A DNA stretch of 64,000 nucleotides from Botryobacter ruber (GCF_003347595.2 NZ_QCZK02000047.1:50782-114781); one strand, 5' to 3'. Shown: positions 43,666 through 53,771, counted from the stretch's first letter. The notes: a model not told the origin generated them from the sequence alone. Made by a program: numbers and translations.

Positions 43666-45237
43666 TTACCGCTGCAAAATGAGTGAACTGTAAGCCGGCA
43701 GCAGCACCTTGCTTCTGGCTAATGCTGCACCGTTGTGCTGAAACCGGGCTATCCTGTAATCCTGCAGGTTTACAGGAAGCGCCAGGGTTATTTCGGCACC
43801 CGACAGGTTATGCAGCACCAGGAGCGACTCGTGTTGGTGTATTCTTTCAAAAGCACTGATTTCCGGGTTGTTGAGCTGTACAGGCTTCAGTTCGCCATAC
43901 GTCAACGCGTTGCTGTTATTGCGCAGCCGGATGAAGGTCTTGTAGTGGTTGAGCATCGAATTTTCCTGCTGTGCCTGCACTGTTGCAGGTGCCACCACTG
44001 CCTCTGTACTGAATGTTGGGGTAATCCAGGTGGCGCGGCACTGGTCCTTCTCTTTCACGTCCCACAGGAAGGGCTCCCGTATTAGTTCGTCGGGCTTTTT
44101 GCCGCTCATGCCAATTTCTTCGCCGTAGTAAATGTACGGGGAGCCCGGTAGCGTGAAAAGCAGGGCGGCCGCCATTTTGGCTTTCTTCTCATCGCCATTC
44201 ACTTCGCTCATGATGCGGTTTTGGTCGTGGTTGCTCAGGATGGTGGCGTCAATAAATTCTGGATTCTCTTTTTTATAGAAATCCATAATTCCGGCATGTT
44301 TGATGGCGAGTGAATTGCCCTTGCCGCTGTTCAGGGCATCCAGGATAGCCCAGCTCATTTCAAAGTTGAAGAGTGCAGGCAGCCCTTTGGTGTAAGGAGC
44401 AACCACATCGGCTGGCGCCCATACCTCCCCTACCAGGTACACATCCGGCTTCACTTTCTGCATTTCTTTTTTGAACTCCACCCACCACTGGTGGTTGTCT
44501 TCCGGGCGGTCGTCGGGGAAAATATGGCGGGCAGCATCCAGCCGGAAGCCGTCTACGCCCACTTCCTTTAGCCAATACCTACCTATTTTAAATACTTCTT
44601 CCTTCAGCGCAGCATTATCGAAGTTCAGGTCGGGCATGCCACCGTAGAAGTAGCCGTAGTACAGGTAGTCGCTGCCCTGCACTTTGTGCCAGCGGTTTAC
44701 GTTGTCGGAGTCGCCTGCTATAATCTTGCCTTCTTCTTTTGTCTGCGGGTCGTTTTGGTGCGCCCACACGTAATAGTCGCGGTACGGGCTGTTCTTATCT
44801 TTCATAGCTTCCTGGAACCAGGGATGGTCGACGCCGGAGTGGTTGAGCACCATGTCCATCACCACTTTGATGTTGCGGCTGTGCGCCTGCCGGATAAATT
44901 CTTTGAAGTCCTCCATGGTGCCGTAGTCGGGATGGATGCCGTAGTAGTCGGTTACGTCGTACTTGTGGTAAGAGGGCGACGGGTTCATGGGCATCAGCCA
45001 GATGCCTTCCACCCCCAGGTCCTGCAGGTAATCCAATTTGGAAGTCATGCCTTTAATGTCGCCGATGCCGTTGCCGTCGGAGTCGCAGAAGGATTGCACA
45101 AATATTTCGTAGGTCACGCCCCGTGGCCAGCTGCTGGCTTTTGCAGGTGCTGTGCTGACGGTGGCGGTGTTGCTGCAGCTGCTGAGGTAGCTCAGCAGGA
45201 GCAGCAGGAAGGGGTATAGGTAGATTGTTTTCTTCAT
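43666..45237 (-). CDS. GH13 alpha-amylase lipoprotein
   Basis: 523 residues from the ATG at 45237. The signal region LLLLLSYLSSC (Cys21) is a lipobox. GH13 regions: I DMVLNH (128-133), II GFRLDAARH with nucleophile Asp234, III EVWAP with acid/base Glu271, IV SNHDQNR with Asp338. The barrel ends about residue 430, then a small beta domain. It hydrolyses alpha-1,4-glucans at the cell surface or periplasm. The open frame continues upstream to 45366, but that extension is encoded by repeat DNA (long inverted repeat copy 3), so it was rejected. STEAVVAPATVQAQ (about 407-420) contains an in-frame dispersed element. Co-located with the SusC/D locus. Confidence 0.93.
   Translation of the reverse strand: MKKTIYLYPFLLLLLSYLSSCSNTATVSTAPAKASSWPRGVTYEIFVQSFCDSDGNGIGDIKGMTSKLDYLQDLGVEGIWLMPMNPSPSYHKYDVTDYYGIHPDYGTMEDFKEFIRQAHSRNIKVVMDMVLNHSGVDHPWFQEAMKDKNSPYRDYYVWAHQNDPQTKEEGKIIAGDSDNVNRWHKVQGSDYLYYGYFYGGMPDLNFDNAALKEEVFKIGRYWLKEVGVDGFRLDAARHIFPDDRPEDNHQWWVEFKKEMQKVKPDVYLVGEVWAPADVVAPYTKGLPALFNFEMSWAILDALNSGKGNSLAIKHAGIMDFYKKENPEFIDATILSNHDQNRIMSEVNGDEKKAKMAAALLFTLPGSPYIYYGEEIGMSGKKPDELIREPFLWDVKEKDQCRATWITPTFSTEAVVAPATVQAQQENSMLNHYKTFIRLRNNSNALTYGELKPVQLNNPEISAFERIHQHESLLVLHNLSGAEITLALPVNLQDYRIARFQHNGAALARSKVLLPAYSSLILQR
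43983..44010 (+). repeat. Dispersed Ala-peptide element inside the alpha-amylase gene
   Basis: TTGCAGGTGCCACCACTGCC followed by TCTGTACT on the plus strand; the minus-strand gene reads EAVVAPATV. The match to the consensus is moderate. It falls in a loop before the last barrel helix (SMLNHYKTFIRLR). Confidence 0.55.
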
Positions 45238-45624
45238 GATTTTTTTAAGTAAGGTGGTCAAGATTCCCTCCTCTTCCAGGACTAATCTTGTATGGGAAAA
45301 CCTGAAACGGGTGTGCTGGTGCGAGCTTTTAGCTCGTACCAACCTAATCCGGAATAACTGCTGCATTTTTTATTCTCCTACAGTAGCTATTCAATGCTAC
45401 ACAGAAATATAATCGTGGTATGGAGGTACGAGCTACAAGCTCGCACCAGCAAAGTTTTCTACTCCGCCGATGGCTGGTTTTACTGTAAAATGAATTCTGC
45501 ACCAGCCACCATTGCCACTGCTGTTGCAAAAAGCCCTCGCAGTGTACGCAGCTCCTTCGAGTGTCTGGCCAGCAGCAAAAAGACACTCGCAGGTCTGGAA
45601 GACGTTGCGAGGTCAGGTTAAATT
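45238..45624. repeat. Repeat-filled gap in the starch locus: inverted repeat copy 3
   Basis: 387 bp without a gene. Long inverted repeat copy 3 (about 45284-45450): left arm ACTAATCTTGTATGGGAAAA then ACGGGTGTGCTGGTGCGAGC, right arm GGTACGAGCTACAAGCTCGC. A dispersed element lies at 45495-45529, then the CCTCGCAGTGTACGCAGCTC repeat (45534-45614), which folds by CCTCGCA/TGCGAGG and CGAGTGTCT/AGACACTCG pairs. The gap separates the amylase from the GH31 gene. Confidence 0.8.
45495..45529 (+). repeat. Short dispersed Ala-peptide element, intergenic copy
   Basis: TTCTGCACCAGCCACCATTG followed by CCACTGCTGTTGCAA. A strong match to the consensus, immediately before the 45534-45614 repeat. Confidence 0.75.
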
Positions 45625-48087
45625 TTACAGCTTAATGGTAAATTTGTCGCTGTCGTTTTTCACCACCAGACTCTGCACTTCGTAGCCTTCCCGTGGGTTG
45701 GCGTCGCCTTGCGGGTCGAAGCGGGAGATGGGGTCGAGGAAGCTGGCGAAGTCTTTGTTCGCTTGCTGCGATTTGCCGTTCACTTTTACTTTGCTGCCTC
45801 CAAAGCCATGCATCACTACTTTGATGTTGTTGAAGTTGGACTTGTAGCTGCCTTCGGCTTTATCGAAAGTGAGCGTACTGCGCTTAGGGTCGTAGCTGAT
45901 GGTGCGTTTGTAGTAGCCGCCTTTTTCGTAGTTGTAGGTGTCGCCGTCGTCTTCGTAGTACACAAAGGAATTGCGCACATCGCCTTTGTACACGTGCACC
46001 GTCAGGGTATCGGTTGGCTTCTGGCCGGTGTGCTGCACCAGCGACTGCATCGGGATAATGCTGCTCTCTTTAATGTAGATGGGCAGTTTATTGTATTCGA
46101 TGCCGATGATTTTCTCCTGTCCCCCCTGCTCTACCTGGCCGGTGAACATGTTGTACCATTTGCCTTTTGGAAAGTACACTTTTCCATAGTTCTTGCCGCT
46201 CTCGAAGGGCATTATCAGGAAAGCCTTCCCGAACTGGTACTGCGAATCGAACTCACCCTTGTACACGTTCGGGTCGTGGGTGTAGTCGATGGCGAGGGTG
46301 CGCATGAGCGGCTCCCCGGTTTGGGAGGCCTGGTAGAAGTTGGAGTAAATGTAAGGCAGCAGCTTGTAGCGCAGGCTGATGAAGTTACGCGCTATCTCGG
46401 TCACTTCCTCGCCATAAGCCCAGGGCTCCGACGACTTGGTATTCACGGCGGTGTGGTTCCGGAAGTAGGGAGTGAAAGCGCCCAGTTGAATCCAGCGGGC
46501 GTAGAGGCCCACGCTCGGGTTTCCGGTGAAGCCGCCAATATCCATAGCCGAAAAGGCCACGCCGCTCACGCCCATGCTGTTCATTAACCGGATACCCAGC
46601 AGCATGTGGTCGTCTTCGGAACGGTTGTCGCCGGTCCAGATGGCGGTGTAGCGTTGCGAACCGGAGTAGCCGGCGCGCGACAGCAGGAACGTGCGCTTGT
46701 TGGGGTTGTGCTGGCGGGCGCCTTCGTAACTGGCGCGGGCCATCTGCATGCCGTACACATTGTGGCCTTCCTTGTGGGTGGTGGTGTGGCCATCGTAATC
46801 GAAGAGCACGTTGTTCGGCATTTTCTGGCCCCAGGTGGCAATCTCGTTCATGTCGTTCCAGAAGCCGTCGACGCCGGTGTCGGAGAAGAACTTGATTTCT
46901 TTTTTCCACCAGTCGCGGCCTTTCGGGCTGGTGAAGTCGGGGAAGTGAGTCCAGCCGGGCCATACCTGGCCGGAGTAGTTTTTCCCGTCCACGTACTTGA
47001 TAAACACATCTTCCTTCAGGCCACGCTCATACGCGCCGTAGCCCTCTTCCACTTTAATGCCCGGGTCTACAATCACGGTGGTTTTAAAGCCCATGTCCTT
47101 CAGCTTTTTGTTCATCGCCATCGGGTCGCCAAAACGGTTTTTGTCCCAGGTGAAGAGCTTGTAAGCGTCCATGTAATGGATGTCCAGCGTGATGCCGTCG
47201 GCGGGTATCTTTTTCTCGCGTAGCGTCTGGGCAATGCGGAATACTTCGGTTTCGGGATAGTAGGAATAGCGGTTCTGCTGGTAACCCAGGCTCCAGAGCG
47301 GCGGCATGTCCATACGGCCCGTCAGGTCGGTGTAGGACCGGATAATATCGGCTACTTTGGTGTGGTAAATGAAGTAGTAATCCATTTCGCCGCCCTGTGC
47401 CCCGAACGAGGAGAAGCGGTCGTTGCTGGCGCCAAAGTTAAAGTCGCTCTGGTAGCTGTTATCGAAGAAGATGCCGTAGTTAACGCCGCTGTGGATGCCA
47501 ATATAGAACGGGATGGTCGTGTAGAGCGGGTCCTGCCCGGTACGGTAGCCAAAGGCGTCGGTGTTCCAGTTCGTAAAGCCGCTGCCCCTGCGGTCGAGTC
47601 CGCCGGTTTTTTCACCCAGCCCGATAAAGCGTTCCCCCTCCTGCATGTGCTTGTAGGTGGTTACCTCCTCTCCTATCCAGGAAGTTGTCAGCCCCTGCTC
47701 GTCCTGGTTTATTACTTTACCAGCTTTGGTAAAGAAAGCCACGGCAAATGGGTTCTTGCTGATGCGGGCGGTAAGCGAGTCGGTAGTAATGGTGATGTCG
47801 GTGTTGTTCTGCGTGATGCTGGCTTTCATCTGCTGCGGCTTTGCTATCACGGCATAAGAAAAATCGTCAGTCAAGGGCTGCTTGTCCATGCGCACCCGTA
47901 CCACGGTGGGGCTATACACGCTTACCCGGATGTGGGCGTTCTGGTCGGTTGTTAATGTTACCTGCTGCCCTTCGATGCTGGCATTGGTCACGCTACCCAC
48001 CGGCATAACAGGGCTGTTCTGCCCCCACACCGTTAGACTGCACACCGAGGCTACCACGAAGGCAAGAACTGGTTTTATAATTTTCAT
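45625..48087 (-). CDS. GH31 alpha-glucosidase
   Basis: 820 residues with signal peptide (VLAFVVASVCSLTVWGQ). N-terminal beta domain, then a TIM barrel with the GH31 nucleophile motif GFWNDMNE (Asp412) and acid/base region WTGDNRSEDD (Asp487), and C-terminal beta domains with YYEDDGDTYNYEKG. It removes terminal alpha-glucose units from oligosaccharides, in the periplasm by its signal. It lies 157 bp after the SusD gene and is read in the same direction, so it probably processes oligosaccharides imported by SusC. Confidence 0.95.
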   Translation of the reverse strand: MKIIKPVLAFVVASVCSLTVWGQNSPVMPVGSVTNASIEGQQVTLTTDQNAHIRVSVYSPTVVRVRMDKQPLTDDFSYAVIAKPQQMKASITQNNTDITITTDSLTARISKNPFAVAFFTKAGKVINQDEQGLTTSWIGEEVTTYKHMQEGERFIGLGEKTGGLDRRGSGFTNWNTDAFGYRTGQDPLYTTIPFYIGIHSGVNYGIFFDNSYQSDFNFGASNDRFSSFGAQGGEMDYYFIYHTKVADIIRSYTDLTGRMDMPPLWSLGYQQNRYSYYPETEVFRIAQTLREKKIPADGITLDIHYMDAYKLFTWDKNRFGDPMAMNKKLKDMGFKTTVIVDPGIKVEEGYGAYERGLKEDVFIKYVDGKNYSGQVWPGWTHFPDFTSPKGRDWWKKEIKFFSDTGVDGFWNDMNEIATWGQKMPNNVLFDYDGHTTTHKEGHNVYGMQMARASYEGARQHNPNKRTFLLSRAGYSGSQRYTAIWTGDNRSEDDHMLLGIRLMNSMGVSGVAFSAMDIGGFTGNPSVGLYARWIQLGAFTPYFRNHTAVNTKSSEPWAYGEEVTEIARNFISLRYKLLPYIYSNFYQASQTGEPLMRTLAIDYTHDPNVYKGEFDSQYQFGKAFLIMPFESGKNYGKVYFPKGKWYNMFTGQVEQGGQEKIIGIEYNKLPIYIKESSIIPMQSLVQHTGQKPTDTLTVHVYKGDVRNSFVYYEDDGDTYNYEKGGYYKRTISYDPKRSTLTFDKAEGSYKSNFNNIKVVMHGFGGSKVKVNGKSQQANKDFASFLDPISRFDPQGDANPREGYEVQSLVVKNDSDKFTIKL

Positions 48088-48214
48088 CTCTGTATTGATT
48101 TTTTGTGTTGCTATTAGGTGCGCTGCCCGGACACAACATGGCCGGGCAGCTGCTGGTTTGGCTGCAAACAGGCTGCCATTAGTTCAGGAAAAGCGGTTGT
48201 ACTGCCCGGCAGGC

Positions 48215-48246
48215 CTACTGCGCCAGCCTCCACAGCCTCTGCTGCT
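48215..48246 (+). repeat. Short dispersed Ala-peptide element between GH31 and SusD genes
   Basis: CTACTGCGCCAGCCTCCACA followed by GCCTCTGCTGCT. It overlaps the last codon position of the SusD gene by only about two bases. The match is moderate. Confidence 0.55.
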
Positions 48247-49867
48247 ATTTTTTGGGATAGCCGTCATTCTGGTCGAGGTTCGGGTTAGCGGTTACATCTG
48301 TTGTTGGTAGCGGGAACAGGCGGCGGGTCTCCGCTACGGCCTGACCGGCTTTTACGCCACCTTTCCAGGGCCAGAGGTAGGCGTTGGTGGTAAACTTATT
48401 GAACCGGATGAGGTCGGTACGGCGGTGACCTTCCCAGTACAGCTCACGGGCACGCTCCTCCAGGATAAAGTCCGTAGTTAGTTCGCTTTGCTGCACGTTG
48501 CCGCTTGTTCCGTTATAGGCACGGGTGCGCAGCATGTTCACGTAGGCGAGTGCCTGCTGCACACTGCCACCTGTTCCGCCGCGTAACACGGCTTCGGCAT
48601 ACATCAGGTACACATCGGCCAGGCGGAACATCGGGTAATCGGTGTCCGGGTGGTTGCCGGTTGGGTCTGATCCTACCGCGCCTGTGGAGCTCACGTTGCG
48701 GTATTTAGCAATGGCATAGCCATCTTTAAAGGAGAACATATCGTTAATTTCGAGGTTCTGCCCGCTCGCGTAAAAGTTAGCCCTGTCGTCGGCGCTGGAC
48801 GTTGGGTTCGGGAATTTGTTCACAAAAGCCGATGTGGTACGCAAACCGCCCCAGCCACCATTGATGCCAAATTCGGCCGGGCTCATGGTGCCCCCCACCG
48901 GTGCATGCACCAGGAAAGTCATGCCGCCCCAGCTGTTCGTCCGGATGCCATCAAACGTAATCGGGAAAATGATTTCGCGCGATTTAAAGTTGTCGGTCAG
49001 GAAGAGGTGGTCGTAATCGGCTTCGAGGGCATAACCGGCATCAATCACTTTTTTGGCGTAGGTAATGGCGTCGGTGTAGCGGGGGGTGCCGGTGTAGACT
49101 TCGGCATTCAGGTACAACTTGGCCAGCAGCGTCCAGGCTGCGGCCTGGTTGGCTCGGCCGTAGTTGGCCAGGTTACCGGGCGCGGGCGGCATCAGGTTGT
49201 TCTGCAGGTCCAGCAGTTCCGACTCCAGGTAGGCGAACAAATCGGCACGTGCTACCTGCTTCGGAAAGAAAGAACCTACTTCGTCCTGCTCGGTTACAAA
49301 AGGTACGTTCCCGTAGAGGTCCATGGCGTGCCAGTAGCTCAGCGCCCGCAGGAACCTCGCTTCGGCACGGAAGGTTTTTGCCTGCTCCAGGTTAGCGCCT
49401 GTTACGCCGCGGCTGCTGAGTTTGGCATCGGTGGTTTCCCGGATAAACTCGTTTGTGAGCGACACCTGGTAGTACACGCGGTTGTAGAGCGCCCGCAGGA
49501 ATTCGTTGGCCGGTGTCCAGTCCATTTCGTGCAGGTCGCGCAGGTTACCGTCGTTCCAGGCAATAATGGCTTCGTCGGTGGTCAGCTCCTGTGCCTGCCA
49601 GTACTGCCGCAGGTAGCTGGAAAAACCTTCGTCGATACCGCCAATGTCCTGCCGCCCTGCCGGGCCCTGCTGTCCCGTTACGGCATAGCCGGCGTACAGC
49701 TTCGCCAGTACCTGTTTGTAGTTGCTAAAGTCTTCGTACACGTTTTCGGCAATCACATCATACTTAGGTTCGATGTCGAGGCTCTGGTCGCAGGCAGCAG
49801 CCGTTACCGATACAAGGCCTGCCAATACTATATTTTTTATGAATCTGGTATTCATGATTTTTTCCAT
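48245..49867 (-). CDS. SusD/RagB-family starch-binding lipoprotein
   Basis: 540 residues. The lipobox SVTAAAC (about Cys26) gives surface anchoring. SusD family pattern: DIEPKYDVIAENVYEDFSNYKQVLAKLYAGYA, LRALYNRVYYQVSLTNEFI, FRAEARFLRALSYWHAMDLYGNVPFV, YADITYAKKVID-type TPR helices and the C-terminal ADVYLMYAEAVLR and ERARELYWEGHRRTDLIRF. It captures glycans with SusC. M5 (49855) is an alternative start (MNTRFIKN) and gives a more normal signal peptide. The SusC stop lies 8 bp upstream of the first possible start. Confidence 0.95.
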   Translation of the reverse strand: MEKIMNTRFIKNIVLAGLVSVTAAACDQSLDIEPKYDVIAENVYEDFSNYKQVLAKLYAGYAVTGQQGPAGRQDIGGIDEGFSSYLRQYWQAQELTTDEAIIAWNDGNLRDLHEMDWTPANEFLRALYNRVYYQVSLTNEFIRETTDAKLSSRGVTGANLEQAKTFRAEARFLRALSYWHAMDLYGNVPFVTEQDEVGSFFPKQVARADLFAYLESELLDLQNNLMPPAPGNLANYGRANQAAAWTLLAKLYLNAEVYTGTPRYTDAITYAKKVIDAGYALEADYDHLFLTDNFKSREIIFPITFDGIRTNSWGGMTFLVHAPVGGTMSPAEFGINGGWGGLRTTSAFVNKFPNPTSSADDRANFYASGQNLEINDMFSFKDGYAIAKYRNVSSTGAVGSDPTGNHPDTDYPMFRLADVYLMYAEAVLRGGTGGSVQQALAYVNMLRTRAYNGTSGNVQQSELTTDFILEERARELYWEGHRRTDLIRFNKFTTNAYLWPWKGGVKAGQAVAETRRLFPLPTTDVTANPNLDQNDGYPKK

Positions 49868-49874
49868 TTAAAAA

Positions 49875-52800
49875 TTAAAGTTCGAAGTTCAGGCCAACGG
49901 TATAAATGCGCGGACGTGGGTAGAAATTGCGGTCGATACCGCCACCAGGGTTCACATCGGTTGGAAGGCTGCCATGCGAAAACTGAGTTTCGGGGTCAGC
50001 ACCACGGTAGCCGGTTATCACAAAGGCATTCTGCACGCTGGCACTCAGGCGCAGCCCTACTTTTTTGTTAAGGATTTTACCGAAGTTGTAGCCCAGGTTG
50101 ATGTTGTCCATGCGCACAAACGAGGCATTCTCAACATAGTAATCCGAGAATAACTGATAGTCTTCGAAGTTCGTCTCCAGCACGTTGCTCGACACGTTGG
50201 TCAGGTAGTTCGAGAACGAGAAGGCACGGTAGGCGCCATTGTTCGAGAACATGTTGTTGTAGAGGTAGTTGCCAAAGCTGCCGCGCATCACGAAGCTGAA
50301 GTTCCAGTTGCCGTAGTTGAGCTGCGAGTTAAAGCCAAGCTGCACTTTCGGGTCTGGGCTCTTGTAACGGTATTTGTCTGCTTCGTTAAATTCACCGTCA
50401 CCGTTCAGGTCTTCGTACTCGCCTTCAATTGGCTTTCCGTTTTCGTCATACACCTGCTTGTACACATAGAAGGAATAAGGCGAGTAGCCAACGGTGTTAA
50501 TCTGCACGGTGTTACCGGTACCGCCTGCAATACTGCCCACCTGGTAGCCAAGGAAAGTTTCATCGTTCACCCGGCTCAGGTTGGTGATTTTACGTGTGGT
50601 GTAGGTGCTGTTAATCCCGATATCCCAGGTAAGCTTGTCGTTGTTGATGGCGTTGAAATTCAGGGCTGCTTCTACGCCTCTTGTCTCCAGGCTGCCCACG
50701 TTCGTGGTCAGTTCGTTTGTCAGGTTCGTTCCGGCCGGAAGCGCAATGGTGGCCAGCAGGTCCTTCGTGTCTTTAAAGTAATAGTCGAGGCTACCGGAGA
50801 TGCGGTTGTTCAGGAAGCCGAAATCCAGGCCGGCGTTGTAGGTTTTTGTTTCTTCCCACTTAATGTCCTTGTCGTACCCTTCGGGGCGTAGCGTGTTCAC
50901 GTAAATCGGGTTGCCCTGCGCATCAAATCCAAACTGGTACTGGGCCGTGTTGTCGCCTTGGGTGTAACGTGGCAGGTACGGGAACACATCGCGGCTACCA
51001 GCGCCAATGTCCTGCTGACCTGTCAGGCCGTAGCCCACGCGCAGTTTCAGGTCGGAGAAAATACGGGAGTCTTTCAGGAAATCTTCGTCGATAATGCGCC
51101 AGGCAAAAGCCAGTGCCGGGAAAGTACCCCAGCGGTTTTTCTCGCTGAACCTGGAAGAACCGTCGCGACGGATGGTGGCGGTTAACAGGTATTTGTCTTT
51201 GAAAGCATAGTTCACCCTTCCGAAGTAAGACTTCAGGCGGTAGTACGGCTGGGCCGGATTGGCCGCTGCTTCTATGGTGTCGCCCGCTACATTTACAATC
51301 GGAAACTTCGGATCTTTGGTCACAAACTCCTGGAACGAGTAACCGGCCATCACATCTACGCGGCTTTTCAGGCTGTTCAGCTCCTTTACATAGTTCAGGT
51401 AGAAATCGGCCAGGGTATTGGTTTTGGACTGCTCGTAGCGGGAAATCCGGCCACCTTCAGCAGCATTCGGCGCAAAGGTAGCGGGGAATTTGGTGGCACC
51501 TTCGCTGTCGGTTACATCATAGCCCAGGTTCAGGTTAGCGTGCAGTTCCGGCAGGAAGTGGAATTTATAATCCAGCTGGATGTTGCCGATGCTGCGCTTC
51601 ACTTCGCCGCGGTCGTCACGCTGCTCGAGCTGGCTGAGCGGGTTGCGGGTAGCCAGGGTGTTAAAATTGCCGTTCACGTCGGTCCACTGGAAGTAGCCAC
51701 CGAACCTGTTGTTGGCATATACCGGCTGTGTCGGGTCGAACGCAACGGCCGAGCCGATAGCACCGGGGTCGGCAAAACGGCTGTTGGTGAGGGCACCTTT
51801 CAGGTTCAGGTTGACTTTCAGGTGGTCGTCCAGGAACGTGGGATTCAGACTGATAGCACCGGAAGTACGTTCAAACGCAGACGTTTTAAGCACACCATCC
51901 TGGTTCAGGTAGCCAATGGAAACGCGGTAAGGCAGTTTTTTGATGGAACCGGTAAGGCTCAGGTTGTTGTCGGTGGTGTAGGCGTCTTTAAATATCAGGT
52001 CCTGCCAATCGGTGCTGGCGTTGCCGAGCAGGGCAACCTGCGCTTCCGTTCCTTCTCTTCTTACCACGTCGCGATACGCGTCGGCAGACAGTACATCTGC
52101 TGTTTTGGTAACGGTAGCCAACGAGTGTTGGGTGCTGAAATTTACCTTCAGGGCATCGCCGGCCTTGCCTTTTTTGGTCGTGATGATGATGACCCCGTTG
52201 GAAGCACGAGAACCGTAAATGGCAGTAGCAGAGGCATCTTTGAGGATGTTAAAGCTGGCGATATCGTCGGGGTTGATAAAATTAAGCGGGTTACCGGCGC
52301 CGGCTACATTGTTATTATCCACCGGCACCCCGTCTATAACGATAAGCGGGTCGTTGCTGGCGTTGAGCGAGGAGCCACCCCGTATGCGGATGCGGCTACC
52401 GGAGCCGGGAGCGCCACCGTTGGAGGTAATCTGCACCCCGGCCACTTTACCGGTTATAAGCTGTTCCGGTGTGGTTACCTGCCCCTTCACGAAATCTTCT
52501 TCCGAAACAGAGGCAACAGAACCGGTCACGTCGCTTTTCTTCTGGGTACCATAGCCCACTACCACCACTTCGTCGAGCGCTTTGGCGTCGGCACCCATGG
52601 TAACCGGGATGGTGGTGCGGTTGTTTATCGGCACTTCCTGTGTCTGGAAGCCGATGTAGGAAAACACCAGGGTGCCGGTGCCATCGGGTGCCGTAATCGA
52701 GTAGTTGCCATCAATATCGGTTGGAGCAGCAATAGAAGTACCTTTCAGCAGCACGGTTACGCCCGGTATGGGAGCGCCACTGGCTTCTTTTACGGTGCCG

Positions 52801-52964
52801 GTTATGGAGTGCTTCTGCTGCGCCACAGCAGGCAGGGCAAACTGCAGCAAGGCCAGCAGTAGCAGGAAAGGGATGTAATTTTTTCGCGTAGCCTGTCCTT
52901 GCGGAGCAGACGGACACATGTAGCGTATATTTGCTGCGGTGTATCTGTATAAGTTATTCTGCAT
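49875..52964 (-). CDS. SusC/RagA-family TonB-dependent outer-membrane transporter
   Basis: 1029 residues. A long lead (1-27) precedes the signal peptide (core PFLLLLALLQFALPAVAQ). Carboxypeptidase-like N-terminal domain (ITGTVKEASGAPIPGVTVLLKGT), TonB box DEVVVVGYGTQ, plug (GKVAGVQITSNGG, IRIRGGSSLNASNDPLIVIDGVP, ASATAIYGSRASNGVIIITTKKG), then a barrel ending in Leu. It imports glycan oligomers. It is the first gene of the susC-susD-GH31 run, followed by the amylase after a gap; maltose/starch is the likely substrate given GH31 and GH13. Confidence 0.95.
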   Translation of the reverse strand: MQNNLYRYTAANIRYMCPSAPQGQATRKNYIPFLLLLALLQFALPAVAQQKHSITGTVKEASGAPIPGVTVLLKGTSIAAPTDIDGNYSITAPDGTGTLVFSYIGFQTQEVPINNRTTIPVTMGADAKALDEVVVVGYGTQKKSDVTGSVASVSEEDFVKGQVTTPEQLITGKVAGVQITSNGGAPGSGSRIRIRGGSSLNASNDPLIVIDGVPVDNNNVAGAGNPLNFINPDDIASFNILKDASATAIYGSRASNGVIIITTKKGKAGDALKVNFSTQHSLATVTKTADVLSADAYRDVVRREGTEAQVALLGNASTDWQDLIFKDAYTTDNNLSLTGSIKKLPYRVSIGYLNQDGVLKTSAFERTSGAISLNPTFLDDHLKVNLNLKGALTNSRFADPGAIGSAVAFDPTQPVYANNRFGGYFQWTDVNGNFNTLATRNPLSQLEQRDDRGEVKRSIGNIQLDYKFHFLPELHANLNLGYDVTDSEGATKFPATFAPNAAEGGRISRYEQSKTNTLADFYLNYVKELNSLKSRVDVMAGYSFQEFVTKDPKFPIVNVAGDTIEAAANPAQPYYRLKSYFGRVNYAFKDKYLLTATIRRDGSSRFSEKNRWGTFPALAFAWRIIDEDFLKDSRIFSDLKLRVGYGLTGQQDIGAGSRDVFPYLPRYTQGDNTAQYQFGFDAQGNPIYVNTLRPEGYDKDIKWEETKTYNAGLDFGFLNNRISGSLDYYFKDTKDLLATIALPAGTNLTNELTTNVGSLETRGVEAALNFNAINNDKLTWDIGINSTYTTRKITNLSRVNDETFLGYQVGSIAGGTGNTVQINTVGYSPYSFYVYKQVYDENGKPIEGEYEDLNGDGEFNEADKYRYKSPDPKVQLGFNSQLNYGNWNFSFVMRGSFGNYLYNNMFSNNGAYRAFSFSNYLTNVSSNVLETNFEDYQLFSDYYVENASFVRMDNINLGYNFGKILNKKVGLRLSASVQNAFVITGYRGADPETQFSHGSLPTDVNPGGGIDRNFYPRPRIYTVGLNFEL

Positions 52965-53736
52965 TTTTATGGGGCTAATTAATTCTTCCTTGTTTCTGAA
53001 TCATAAATTCTTCTCGCTTTGTGGCGATGCCTGCTGTAGCGCCGGCTTCTGTGTCATTCGGCCTCGGCCACTGTTGTTCCGTGTAGGGTTGTTGCCAATG
53101 GGCTCCTGGTGCTGGTATTAGATGTATACTATAAGTTGGCGCTTCAGGTACAACCTATGTTACAACTACATTACCAAGCCAGGCGGCAAAGGCCTTTTAG
53201 AGGCTTTAAGTTTCCGGCAATACTTCAAAGGGACGAGCCGGTTTTAGTGTAAAAATCTTTTTCATAACATAGCGGCTTTTGCTGTTGCAAATTTCTTTAA
53301 CTGAACCAGGGCTGTTGCTTCTGCTCTGCAGCGCTTTCTGCAAGTCCCTTTTTCATTCCTGCTTTTGAACTGACTTCCGATAGAAACCAACTTCCAACAG
53401 GCGCATCAAACGAACAGTAGTTTGTTATTACAAATTTGCAAGGCTTTGCAAGCAAGCTCAATTAGTAGAGATAAAATGTAGAAAATAGTTGCCTTTATAA
53501 AACTTTAATGATCTGTAAATCAATACAATATACAATAATCACAACCTGGAAAAAGTAACCTGAAAGTTGGTGATTTTTTGCTATTTTATGCACAAAAAAG
53601 CGTCAAATCGAACCTGTCATTTAGACGGTTATTCGGCAACTGGGGCAAGGGAAGAAAATGTGGGAGCAAGCGGGACATGCTGCTGAAGCGAAGCGAAGCA
53701 GCCGGGAAGGTAATCCGAACCTCTAGCTTCAATTGG

Positions 53737-53771
53737 CAGCAGCAGCGGGAATGGTGGCAGGTGGAGCAGAA
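53737..53771 (-). repeat. Short dispersed Ala-peptide element, intergenic copy
   Basis: CAGCAGCAGCGGGAATGGTG followed by GCAGGTGGAGCAGAA. The right half shares ATGGTGGCAG with the other reverse copies. Confidence 0.68.

Noticed and set aside
51540..52862. 440-codon plus-strand open frame
   Set aside because: Antisense shadow of the SusC gene.
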